DNA from: Gnetum montanum
Taxonomy: Eukaryota > Streptophyta > Gnetopsida > Gnetales > Gnetaceae
Reading direction: 5' to 3'
Assembly: GCA_015680685.1 (NCBI GenBank)
Contig: MNCI01000972.1
Coordinates: forward strand, 402,752-466,751
DNA: 64,000 nucleotides
Under the pieces are notes generated by a model. The model saw nothing but the letters and a program-made list of their open reading frames with translations, was not told where the DNA came from and ran no database searches. This document shows, in pieces, positions 20,431-31,092 of this stretch (position 1 is its first letter; every line of letters starts with the position of its first letter). The position numbers and the translations under genes are program-made.

Positions 20431-22137
20431 TGAAACACCCTAAAAAATGTGGGGTTATCCTTGCTTCACCAGGCTCTTGCAGTCTGCGCAGCACTACGGT
20501 AGTTCATTGGGAGGATAACGTTCTGAGTTCAGGCCAACCATTTTTCCAAATTTTCTACTTTCAGCATGGACAGGTTCTGTGCCATCCTACCTATCTACCA
20601 AGGTAGCCTAACCAGTTGACAGCCTACTCAAAAATAGTGTGCAGAATTGGCAGCAGCACTCTGGATGCTCAAAAAATAGTTCGCCAAGTTTTCTAAGTCA
20701 CGAAGCCTACTACGCTATGCTATGCTATGTAGCGTAGCAAGCTCCAGAAGATGATGGCGGAACAAAGTGCTACGCTACGCTACATCACACAGCGTAGCAT
20801 GGCAACAACTTCACTACCCACTTCCCTTGCCCAATTTCGAGTTTTGCAATGATGTCCCTTTTTATCAAGAAGCGGAGGATCATGTCTGCTGCTACGCTAT
20901 GCTGAGTTACATGGTGTAGCAAGGCGTAGCAATCCTGCGGAAGAGACAGAAAGTAGTTTGAAAGGTGGAGTCAACGGAGTTCACAAGACTTGCATCGCAG
21001 AAGACAAGGTTCGCAAATCAGCAAAGCTTTCATGACTAAGGTTAGTTGCTATGCTATGCTACATTACGTAGCGTAGCATAGCGTACCAAGCATGTGACAT
21101 GTAGTAGAATGCGCAACAAAGTGCTACATTATGCCAAGCATGCTACGTCACAAAGCACAGCAAGGCATGCAGGTGGTTGAGCAACATCAATGCACTCCAC
21201 CTAATCAGACCATTGGCTCACATCTCTAGACATTGATGATGTAATTACGATGTAGTAGAATTGCAATTATTGCACACAGGTTCACATCGCAACGATCTTG
21301 TAGGTCCAACGGTCACAAATGGAACAAGTAGTGCCAGCAAGACAATGAAGACCCGAGGCATGTAGCATTCAAATCACCCCTTTCGCATGCCCTCTATCCT
21401 ATAAATACCCTGGTAAAAAGCATGCAAAAGAGATCTGCAATTTTTAAAAGGTTGGCAATTTCAAAAGAATTCGCATCCTTTTTAAAGCAAACAGCTTCCA
21501 AGGGGTGGGAACTTTGGAATCCTCAAATAAAGACTTCTCCTCTCTCCAGCATTGTAACATCAAAATCACCTATTTAACACCGTAAACAATGGATCTCTCT
21601 CAGCTGGTGTGGGGTCCCATATCCATTCTACCACCTTGTTAGAACCCCGCATTGTTTGTACCCAAGTTTGCATCCAAGCGCATAGCTCTTTTTTGCTGGA
21701 CACGCCTTGGTTACTCTCAGGATTTCTGCACTCCATCACGTTGTGCAACCAATTGTATCCACCCCGACCAAGAGAGTTTGTAGCTTTGGAGCGGTGCATG
21801 TTCCTAACTACACTTTACTTTATTTCTTGCTTGTTGTCTTGTTTTGCATTATTTTCTATTTTATTCACCTTTAAGCATTACTTCATATTACTATCGCATT
21901 TTTTACAGTTTCTCCTTGCTTCATTTACCTTTAAGAATTATCTAGCATTTCACATTATTTACATTGCAAAAGGCTATATTGATGCCAATGTAAGTCCCTA
22001 TCTAATTGACTAGACTGTTCAGGGCACCTTGTGTCCACACACACCTAGCACGACTCTCTTGTTGATACAGGGTCGAAACTTTCACGCTCGTCGACCCCCC
22101 CGGCGTTTTCCAACCACCAACGTTTTCGGTCGCTATA
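20431..22137 (+). repeat. 5' LTR of element E
   Basis: It starts TGAAACACCC and ends CGGTCGCTATA (CAGTCGCTACA in the 3' LTR, closer to the canonical CA end). TATAAATA is at 21400-21407. The U3 (20700-21180) holds a series of palindromic CTACGCTATG / CATAGCGTAGC motifs. ORFs of about 77 codons on the minus strand occur in both LTRs but show no sign of selection. Confidence 0.9.
20700..21180. repeat. Clustered palindromic GCTACGCTATG / CATAGCGTAGC motifs in E U3
   Basis: Arms such as CTACGCTATGCTATGC and GTAGCGTAGCAAG recur at about 20708-20740, 20770-20800, 20890-20930, 21045-21090 and 21120-21170. They can pair as hairpins. The same words recur at 37537-37985 in the 3' LTR and in the introns of the antisense gene. 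Confidence 0.7.
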
Positions 22138-22143
22138 GTTTTT

Positions 22144-22160
22144 TGGCACTAGAAGGAGGG
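22144..22160 (+). promoter_or_regulatory. Probable primer binding site of element E
   Basis: TGGCACTAGAAGGAGGG begins six bases after the LTR. It starts TGG like other primer sites and lies at the expected place. I could not assign a tRNA with confidence. Confidence 0.5.
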
Positions 22161-22189
22161 ACTTTTGGTGCCTTTCCCATGTGTCATGG

Positions 22190-23060
22190 TAGTTCTGTGA
22201 GCCTTCTACACCCTAATACATGTAATTATAAACGTGACACCCTCCTACGGTTGTTTGCACTTTGTGCGGTGTAGACCGGTCGCTTCGATGGCTCCTTGGG
22301 AGCCCTATAGAACATAAGGCCTCTGATCGCCAGCTAACTAGCTTATTTTACGGTTGTCTCGCATGCGTTCTGTACCTCATCTTGTGTGGTATAGGTTGGT
22401 CACTTCAACGGTCCCTCTAGGATCCTACGAGACGTAAAGCCTACTTGATCGCTAGTTAGTTCACTCATATTACGGTTGTCTTGCATGCGTTCTGGATTCC
22501 ACCTCGTGTGGAATAGAGTGGTTGTTTCGACAGTCCCTTGGGGATCCTACAAGATGCAAAGCCTTCTGGATTAGCTCGCTCATCTTATGGTAGCCTTGCA
22601 AGCCTTCTACACCTTGATACGCATTAGTATAGACTTAACACCATCTACGGTTGTTTACGCATCGTACGGTGTAGATCGGTCTCCTCAATAGTCCCTCCGG
22701 GATCCTGCAAGACATAAAGCCTTCCAATGGTGAGTTAATTTTCCTTTCCTTTTATAGTAGTCTTGCTCGCGCTCTATGCCCTAGCTCACATAGGTGTAAA
22801 CGTGACACCCTTCTGCGGCTGTTTGCACCTTGTGTGATGCATGTCGGTCGCCTCGACGGTCCCTCGGGGATCCGATGAGACATAAAGCCTTCTTGATCTC
22901 TTATCAACTAACCTCTGCTTACGATAGTCTTACACGTGCTCTATACCTCATCGCGCATTGGCATAAATGTGACATCCCTTGTGGTTTTTTACGCTTTGTG
23001 TGGTATAGGTCAGTCACCTTGACGGTTCCTCTAGAATCTAGCAAGACGTAAAGCCACCTT
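22190..23060 (+). repeat. Six-unit degenerate repeat in the E 5' leader
   Basis: The core GGTCRCYTCGACGGTCCCTC plus a RAGACRTAAAGCC tail recurs near 22277, 22398, 22519, 22677, 22846 and 23011. Spacing is 115-175 bp. Between cores, ACGGTTGTYT and a gene-like GCGTTCTRYACC word also recur. It occupies the whole untranslated leader between primer site and gag and has no open frame. Confidence 0.75.
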
Positions 23061-23129
23061 TTGTTGCTTTTTTAGCCCTTTTATTCTTTTTTTAATTCTT
23101 GCATTTTTTGCATAATCACTTGCTTAGCA

Positions 23130-25693
23130 ATGGCTCCTGCCACCACCGCTGTTGACACCTTCAACGTGGAGGTTCCCTTCACGATTCAAGGCATCACTTG
23201 TGTCGAACAACCACTGAACGTCGTGGTGGAAGCACGTCGATCTCTCAGAATCTAGAACAGGGGACCTAAGGGGTTAGCCCAACAACACGAGCGTTATAGT
23301 TTCCTTTGCATAAAGGTGCAAGCTAGTCTACCCTTGGATTTACACAAGCTTGAGGAAAAATGTAGTTTCAAGTTCACTTATTGCAATAGGAAGGAATTCA
23401 TTCCTACTCTCGGCGTTCCTTTGCTTTTAACGCAAGTGTATCAAAGGCTACTGGACCAATTGATCTAGTTGGCTAGACTTAGGGATAAACCGGACACCAC
23501 GTCCAACCAGGATGATGCCTTTCAAGATGGATAGGAAGAGCTTAATTCCCAATCTAACGAGGGGGGTCAAGTCAACCCCATTCCTGTCTCGCCTACCTAG
23601 TCGTTCTGGGCCAACCCGCTGTCTATCACCGCTCCCTTTGTCATCATGCCTATGCTTTAGTAGCCTACGACCACCACTACAATGGGTAGCCATGCCACAT
23701 ACTTGACGCATCATCATCCTTATTCCCTGATTGTGCTTGCCGCAACTATGCCGTCACAAACTATTTATCAGCACATCCCTACGGTGTGCAACACGCCTAT
23801 CACGACTACCCTATCGCATGTCCATACTGTACCTACTTCGCAACTGCAAATAACTACTATGCCAATTCCTACGTATGCATCTATTCCACCCACTATGATG
23901 GGCCTAGGTCCGTCCACGTGGTGGACCCCATTCGCCTCTTCATCTGTTCTACAACTGTCACAGATGTCTCACTACGCTCATCCTCAGACCTACCCAACCC
24001 CGCAAATGGTACATCCTGGCACGAGGCCATGGTCTATCCCACCGGTAACCCAAATGGTCTATCCAGCGACTCAACTCGCTATCATCGCTCCAACAATACC
24101 ACCCACTAGGTGGTGGACAACGCAAGCATCACCCTTAGTGGGGGTGGCCCTAATGGCACCGCCAATGGGTCAACCCACCACTGCAACCATGCCGCATGTA
24201 GGAGTTTCCTCTGTAGTCCCTCAGCCATCTACAATGTCGTCGGCTCTGGACCAAGTGTTTCAGCTCATCTAGACCCTAACTTAGAAAATAAAACGCCTCA
24301 AAGCTATTGGGTCCAACACGGTACAAGTTATGGACTTTTATCAGGACGACCCCATTAACCCTGCAATCCCTGCTTTGGTATTACCACCAGGGATGTCTCT
24401 CCTACACTTCACAATGTACAATAGAGAGGGAGATCCCAATACACATCTCGTCACTTTCCGATCAAAGTCTTTGCTATTGCAACAATGGTCGCATACGATC
24501 GTTTGCATCTTCGGCATGTCCCTAGCCAGGAAAGCCCTAGATTGGTACCACACATTGCCACGTTCATCCATTTCAACTTTGGAAGAACTCTTAACCCAGT
24601 TTGTGACACACTTCAAATACACTTTGAAGCCAAAAATCATGCTGGATCAGCTGATGAGCATGAAACAAGACCCGCTAGAATCAGTCCAAAAATTCATTTA
24701 ACATTGGAGCATGAGCCTTAACAAAATCTATGAGCCCATCGCAAAGGCTCAATTGTTAGCCATCTTTAAGGGTGTAGTGAACGACTTCATCAAGTCCAAA
24801 CTGTATTATCTTGCTCCACACTCTCTTAGCCAAGCTTTCGCTTAGACTAAAAGCATACAAGATGAGGCCAAGGCAAGCAAAGACCCAGCCTACACCACTT
24901 ACAAGAAAAAATTTGCAAAAAGGGACAAGGACAAGGCCCCAACAACCATAGTGGCCACTGTGGCAACTGAGGCTAAGCCCAAATCGAGTAACAATAGAAG
25001 CAAGAATAACAAGAAACCAGTCATACCTGTGACTAACTCTGCACCCAAATTGGGCCAAGCACCGCAACCCACTACACTTGCGCTCGAGGCATCTGCATAT
25101 ACTAAACCCAACTTTGAGCACAAAGATGGTTTGAAATACACCCCACTGCCTCTCAAACCTTCAGAACTCCTAAAGAAACTATTGGCCGTGGGGTACATCC
25201 AATACAAGAAGATGTTGGAGGAAGCAAACATGAGACATCAAGACTACTGTGAGCTCCTTAGGAATCCCTCTTTGGCCCTACCCAATGAGCCTCCAATTCC
25301 TAGGGGTTTCAGGCTAGATAGGTTTTGTGACTACCACCAACTATGTGGTCACACCACGAATTATTATCTATCATTGCAAGATGACATCCAAATTTTAATC
25401 GACTTGGGAAAGCTGGTGCTGGATGAAAGCAACCCAGTACGCCCTGAAAATCAATCTATGTATGTCTACACAGACCCCCTCAATGCCAATAATTTTGGTT
25501 ACGTAATCAACACCATCGATATTGAAAATGATCCTAGGCCACCCTTCCAGCCATTTGTGATTCGTGTGCCTCAGTGTAGTGCACCAATACCACCAGTGGT
25601 TGGTCCAAGCTCACAACCGCCCTTCATGTTGAAAGTTCCACCATGGGCATCTACCTCTGCACCACCTATTGGTGAGGTCACACGACCCCATTA
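23130..25693 (+). pseudogene. Gag of Tat/Ogre element E
   Basis: ATG at 23130 starts MAPATTAVDTFNVEVPF. The N-terminal part carries a few stops. A long Pro/Thr/Met-rich segment follows (23700-24270). The gag domain lies at about 24300-24860: MDFYQDDPINPAIPALVLP, then FGMSLARKALDWYHTLP, then a QLMSMKQDPLESVQKF stretch typical of Tat gag. After a basic region the C-terminus is open at 24951-25693, with FCDYHQLCGHTTNYYLSLQD as a zinc-knuckle-like Cys/His motif. The frame changes more than once, so it is inactive. Confidence 0.85.
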
Positions 25694-26921
25694 GTTAACA
25701 CCTCTAGCTTCATTTATCATCAAGGGGCCAACGTCTTCGACAATCCCCATCTCGTGCAACAACATTAAACAACCTCCTCACCCCACAAGGCGAGAAGCCC
25801 ACTTGGTGGATGAGACATCAAGGGGAAGTACGGTCAAAGGTATCTCCAAGCCTAAGCCTTTGCCCCTCCTATTTACACCTTTGTCACCAAAGATGAAGGT
25901 CAACACGATTACACAGCCTGCATTACCTTGCCAACAAGGGTCTGAACGTAGGTTCAAGGTTGTCTCTCCTCGAGAGATTCATCTTCTAGGATGAATCGAA
26001 GAGGAGGAAAGTGTCAAACAGGTAGGCAACCAAGATTTTTTGGATGCCCTTACCCAGGTTGGGCAACCCCTAAAGTAGAAAAATGCTACAGTGAGCCTGT
26101 ATGACCTAGTCATGGCATCTGTACCTCACCGAGAGGCTCTAGTCCACATGTTAACGATGATTCTGGTCAACGGGAACATGCTAGCGGAAGAGAGAGCAAT
26201 CCACTTGGTAATGCTACCCTCTGTACCCATGGAGTCTGCAACACCTCAATTAAGTTTTAGTAACAACACCATTAGGGAAGATCCCGAAGGGGGTCAAGTG
26301 ACTATGGCACCTCTCTTTATCACAATTCGGGTCAGCCAACACCGTATCTGGAGGGTACATGTTGATGATGGGGCTGCCACGAATGTCATTCCCTTCCCTA
26401 TTGTGGACAAGTTGGGGTTGGTCAACTAGATCAAACCAACAACGACATCGTGTTTAAGGTTGTTCAATGGGGCATGCGTCCTGGTGAAGGGCACAATTCA
26501 CATAAACTTTATAGTAGGGGACTAGTTCCCCACAGATGCAACGTTCATCATTGTCGAAGAAATGCCCGAGTTTAACCTGATCTTGGGGAGATCATGGTTA
26601 GTGCAACTCAGGGCTATCTCCTCACCTATACACCAGGAAATCCACTTACCATACATAGGTAGAGAGGTGGTAATCCATGCTAACGAAGTGGCAACACAAG
26701 CAATAAGCAATGTAGGCATGGAACAGGGTTCAGAAGTTACAACCTTTGAGGATGAAGTGCTTGTACATGCATGCATTAATCATGCAATGGAAGGATCGCT
26801 CCAGCTAACTAACCCTTAAATTGAAAATGCATGGGTTGAGTTGCCCTTCCAAGTGAAGGACAATGACATGAATGGGGGCCCTGGTGAAACACCTCGACCT
26901 TATGTTCCGATCAACCTGTGA
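25694..26921 (+). pseudogene. Aspartic protease of element E
   Basis: The open parts are 25803-25994, 26091-26429 and 26562-26819. The motif VDDGAATNVIPFPIVDKLG at about 26360-26415 is the Tat-type active site, where DDGA replaces the usual DSGA/DTGA. FNLILGRSWLVQLRAISSP is the conserved ILGR block near the C-terminus of the fold. The reading ends at the TGA at 26919-26921. RT should follow directly in an ordinary Tat pol, but 5.7 kb of other sequence intervenes. Confidence 0.85.
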
Positions 26922-27536
26922 CGAGTCAAGAAGCAGCTGCGCATAGCGTAGCAGCCCTACGGCTTCCTACCCGATCACTATCCTTATACATTCACCATTT
27001 CCTTGCCTTGTTAGTATGCTGATCATTTAGCATGCTATGCTATGGCCCGAAATGGCCTAAAACTAGCATTTTTGCCTTATTACTTTTTTAATGAACTAAA
27101 ACTGGCACTATCACTTGTCACTTTGATTTGTCATACAACAGCCTGAAATGGCCCAAAACTAGTAATGGCCTGAGATGGCCTAAAACTAGCATATGAAAGC
27201 ATGAACACTTTACATAATACACAAGTTAACACAGAAATCAATTTCCTTGCTAAAGTTCTTCATTTCATTCAAAATTTTCGCCTATTGGCAATGTTGCAAA
27301 ATGTTCAAAAAAAAAGTTTTTCATGGGTTGTTTCCATTTGCAACTTCTTCACCGTTTGCCTCCGCTTCATTTACTTGTGCATCACCTATTCCTGCATTAC
27401 CTTCTATCGATCCTACATTCCCTCTCCCTGTGGGTTTTGCACCCTCATCTAGAGCCTACACCGTAAGAATGAAGTAGTTAGCTAGGGGAACAAACGTGAT
27501 AAACGCAAGCTATAACATAACATGAAAGAGACTAAC

Positions 27537-28360
27537 CTAAGAGGAGCCTGCATCGATCTCAAGGGGTATTTGGTCTAGACCAAGCCTAAGGCAACATCAA
27601 ATCTCCTCTATCAAAATATCCATCCAATGCTTGTCGTTGGGTTTAGCATTTGCTGCAGCAGCCTTCTCCCTTTCTGCGGTCGTCCATGTTAGAGGTTCCG
27701 GGGAAAGGGAAGCGGTTGCAATCTCTTCTGTAGGAAGGTTCATCCTTAAGTCAAGAGATTTTGTGATCTCTACCCACTTTTTAAACTTAGCATAGGCCTT
27801 AGAAGCGTCAATGGCCTTCACGAATGCTTCGTACGTGAACGCCTCCACAGCAGCGTCTCTGTATAGTTTTCGGTGGGTCTCATTCTCCAACCTGTACATA
27901 AGTTTATGGTCTCTCTAGATTTTCCCCCATTCAAGAACTTGAGCGCTAATGTCTTTCATGTCTTGGCACTTCTGGGCCAGCAAGTCCATCTGCCTTTGCT
28001 GTTCGACTATCTCGTGGGTGGATTCAACGTTTTGATGAATGACAGACCAAAACCTGGCGTAGTTGTCTACAACCCTCTTCCAGTCGATTGGGTCAGGGTT
28101 GCGATTTATAAGAAAAGCATTCCTTGACCTAAGATTCTCTACCTCGATAACTAGGTCAGCCTCTCTCTGCTCAGGCCTTTGGACCCATTTCCACAGGTCC
28201 TCATTGGTGCGCCTACATTCCCACAGAGAGCGTGCTGAGTGCAAGACACACTTATAAGCCTCTTCAAACATGTGATGAGACACCTCGGTCATGTCAGGCA
28301 AGAGTGTGGGCACCGCACCAACCTTCATAGGTTGTGTTGGGTTCCACTTGAGCCAAGAGG
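27537..28360 (-). pseudogene. Exon 6 of the antisense gene, coiled coil
   Basis: One frame runs the full 824 bp with three stops, the last being the final codon of the exon. It begins SWLKWNPTQPMKVGAVPTLL, passes through a Glu/Gln/Arg-rich helix (28010-28210) and ends EIDAGSS before donor GTTAGT. Amphipathic heptads suggest a coiled coil. The exon end falls between codons, as exon 7 requires. Confidence 0.55.
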
Positions 28361-29155
28361 CTATTTAACGCATAGAGCGTAGTAATCGCGTTAGCATAGC
28401 ATAATCAACAATATCAAAAGCTTCAGTGTAGCAACATAAGGGTAGTTAGCGCTGATACTTACCTGCACGAGGGTCCACCTACTGAAGGCATTTGATCATG
28501 TTATCGAAAAGTCCCTACACGAATGTAAACTTGTCAGGGACATTGACCCACGACTCTGTACGAAGTAGAGGAGGTCCCACAATGTTAGTAGTAACACCTG
28601 TTACATGATTAAGCATGTCAGCAACAGCCAAAGCGGACTACGATAAGGCACATGCAAAACCCAACTTACCAGCGTCTAGCTGTGGTCTTTCTTCTTGCCA
28701 CAACAAGATAACCATGGTAGCCACGGTAGAGGGCCCTACCAAATCCATGCAAGTCCCTTCCTTATGCATTGGTGCCTTTCCTTTCAGGAGACCAATGTCT
28801 TTTTATTTTGGGAGGGAACCTCTTCATTGGTAGGAAGAGGATCCCTAATGACAAGAGCCCCTGACTTAGAGACAGGAGCTCCATTATTCCTAACCAGGGC
28901 CCTTTCCTCCAAAACTGGAGCCTCCGTGTCTTTATTCGTTGCCCCTGTCCTAAGGGCCGATACTTCCCCATTACCTTCTTCTTCATCTTCTTCTTCCTCT
29001 ACTAAGCAAGAAAGGCATGTTTGCGTCGATTTAAAATAAGCTGGTTCAAAATAGGTGCTACGCTATGCCACGCTGCCTAGAACAGCATAGCATAGCAAAC
29101 TATAACAAAATAAGCATTATACAAAAAATGCTTAGCAATGAGGGGTTGTGTTCAC

Positions 29156-30182
29156 CGTAGCTTGAGCTGCAGTCTCCGTCCCTCCTCTTCACAAGAGCTT
29201 TCCTTGGCTGGGGGAGGTATCTTCCTTTGTAGCTCTATGGGCACAATCTCAGCTATGAGACGTTCACCCTGTATCATGCTACCGGCTATAACAGGAGGCT
29301 TCTCTCCTACACTATCCTAGCCGCGAGCGGTACGAACTGCCAGACCTTTAGTCATTACAAACAATGACTCCTTGACCATTTCTAGAGGATCCTGGACCTG
29401 CATAGTTCGGAGGACCTGCCGAATCCATTACTTGGAAATATGGTCGCGGTCTAGCATGGACCAAACTCCATCCTCCTAGACCACCAGGAACTCCATGAAG
29501 CACTTTAAATAGCCTATGTAGAAAGCATAGTGTATGTTAGAGCAGGACTTCGTTTGCTCACGAAGTCCCAAAATGTTGGCCTGCAAACCACTACATAGAA
29601 ATTTGGTCCAATTGTAATGGGCCCCCTCCTCCATGACTTTCAGCATTACCCATGCCTGCTCAAGCCCTAGGACCTTCCCTTGGATGAGTAGTTGAGGGAA
29701 TGCATGGGCACGAAAGATCGGGTATATCCCCATGGCAGGGCTGTCCTTAAGCTTTTCCATGGGGAATCCTTTTTGCTCCTTGGAAAGCCTCAACCACTCC
29801 TTGATATGCTACTTCTGCAGGGTCCACTCGTATTTTCCCTTCAACACTACGAGGGAGCCATCGGTAGGAACACCAAACAGATCCACAAACAGCTGGTCGT
29901 CGATGTCAATGATCACCCGCATGCCCCGCACGTACGTGCGAAAACAACCTGCCTTCCCAGAGAAGGAGTTGACCAAGGAAAGCATCTCAATAGCAGAGAT
30001 GCCCAGATTTGGAGCTATGAACAAGTCCATAAGCCCCACCCTTTGGACTTTCTCAAGCAGAGAATTTGGGGCCCCTCGTTCTAACCAGCTCTAGCTCGTC
30101 GCTACTTCACCCTATTTAACGTAGATGTTTGCTCCCTGCCTCTTGGTAGTTACCACCGTCACCTCACGAGGCTTCTTCACCC
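29156..30182 (-). pseudogene. Exon 4 of the antisense gene, unknown domain
   Basis: This is the largest exon. One frame covers GLMDLFIAPNLGISAIEML, a TYVRGMRVIIDIDDQLFVD block (29809-30039), and the 29476-29793 block with YPIFRAHAFPQLLIQGKVL and HYNWTKFLCSGLQ. It reads through only occasional stops. The layout vaguely recalls the plant retroelement domain in the third ORF of copy A (a VRGxxxxI start and a late Trp/Leu-rich block), but I cannot claim homology. It ends at donor CTACG|GTGAAC. Confidence 0.5.
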
Positions 30183-30643
30183 CTACAAAAATTTTTACAA
30201 AATGCACTTAGCCTAATAATGCAAAGAATGCAAAGACTATGAAAACACTTGAGCATGTGGCGCCTGCCTTTTGACCCACCAGGTCTCTACGATAATGGGA
30301 ATAGCAGAAGTTCAACCGCCAAAACAGCTTTAAATATGACCTGTTTGAAAGGTTCTCTCCATTCCTTGTCCAGCTAACCCTTCATCCTAAACCGATCGTA
30401 GAAAGAGGTGAGCATGCATAGGTAAGTACGGTATTTTCCCCCACACTGACCAATCACGCCCACCCACAAGCTCTTAGTAGAAGCAAACTCCCATAGGGCT
30501 AGCTATGTCGTAGCTAGCAGATCTAGTTGATCGTGAACACCGCCATCATCAATGTAGAACCTGGTGACAAACATACACCATTAGCGTTCAGCCAAGTATA
30601 GCCGACATCGCACAATGAAGCAAAGGAAAGATGCAAAACTCAC

Positions 30644-31092
30644 ATGCCAACAGAATAGACGGTCCCCTGTGGTTCTGAAAGTGTGTTGCCATGTGACATG
30701 CGAGGTACAATATGTTGTACAGGTGATAGCACTGGTATTCCGACATGTCCTAGATCCAGGCTAAATGCCTCAACCCTATTGAGTGTTGGCTGGACCCCCC
30801 TCCCTGCCTACTCATGGTCACCTCGTTGGAAAGGTATCTTAGGATACCCTGATTTGCCCTTGGTAGCATGGCCTCTATTATGCCGAATGCTTGCATCTCG
30901 TCTAAGGAAGACCAAACAATCACACTAAAATGGTTGAGAAGGAATTTCAAGAAGTCTCATGCCCCTACCCTAAACCAAACCACTCGATCTCCCACACGTA
31001 TCGGGGGCGGAGGAGCGTTGGCCATAGGTCTTCTCACATGGCACAGGACCCCTCCAAGGTCCAAAACGATTAGCTTATACCTTGGCCCTGCC
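30644..31092 (-). pseudogene. Exon 2 of the antisense gene: FCP1/NIF phosphatase-like domain
   Basis: The reading YKLIVLDLGGVLCHV followed by DFLKFLLNHFSVIVWSS has the two signature blocks of NLI-interacting-factor/FCP1 (SCP-like) phosphatases. These are the DxDx(T/V) catalytic strand and the FLxxxxxxFxVxIWSS strand, in the right order and spacing. The second Asp of the DxD motif is Gly, so phosphatase activity would be lost. One in-frame stop lies just before DFLKF and another after LRHLAWI. The acceptor is GTGCAG and the donor GTGAGT. Sequence after about 30870 no longer looks like the family. The match is from memory and needs a profile search. Confidence 0.55.

Noticed and set aside
21566-21799. 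Minus-strand ORF of 77 codons present in both LTRs of E (also 38385-38618)
   Set aside because: The two versions differ at about 17 of 77 residues, mostly by replacement changes. This is what neutral drift gives, and no family is recognisable.
23786-24109. ORFs of 107 and 82 codons in the Pro/Thr-rich part of E gag
   Set aside because: They are out-of-frame shadows of the gag reading at 23682-24272, which connects with the gag domain.
27201-27477. Plus-strand ORFs of 83 and 76 codons near the end of the antisense gene
   Set aside because: They overlap exon 7 of the antisense model, whose minus-strand reading continues the frame of exon 6.
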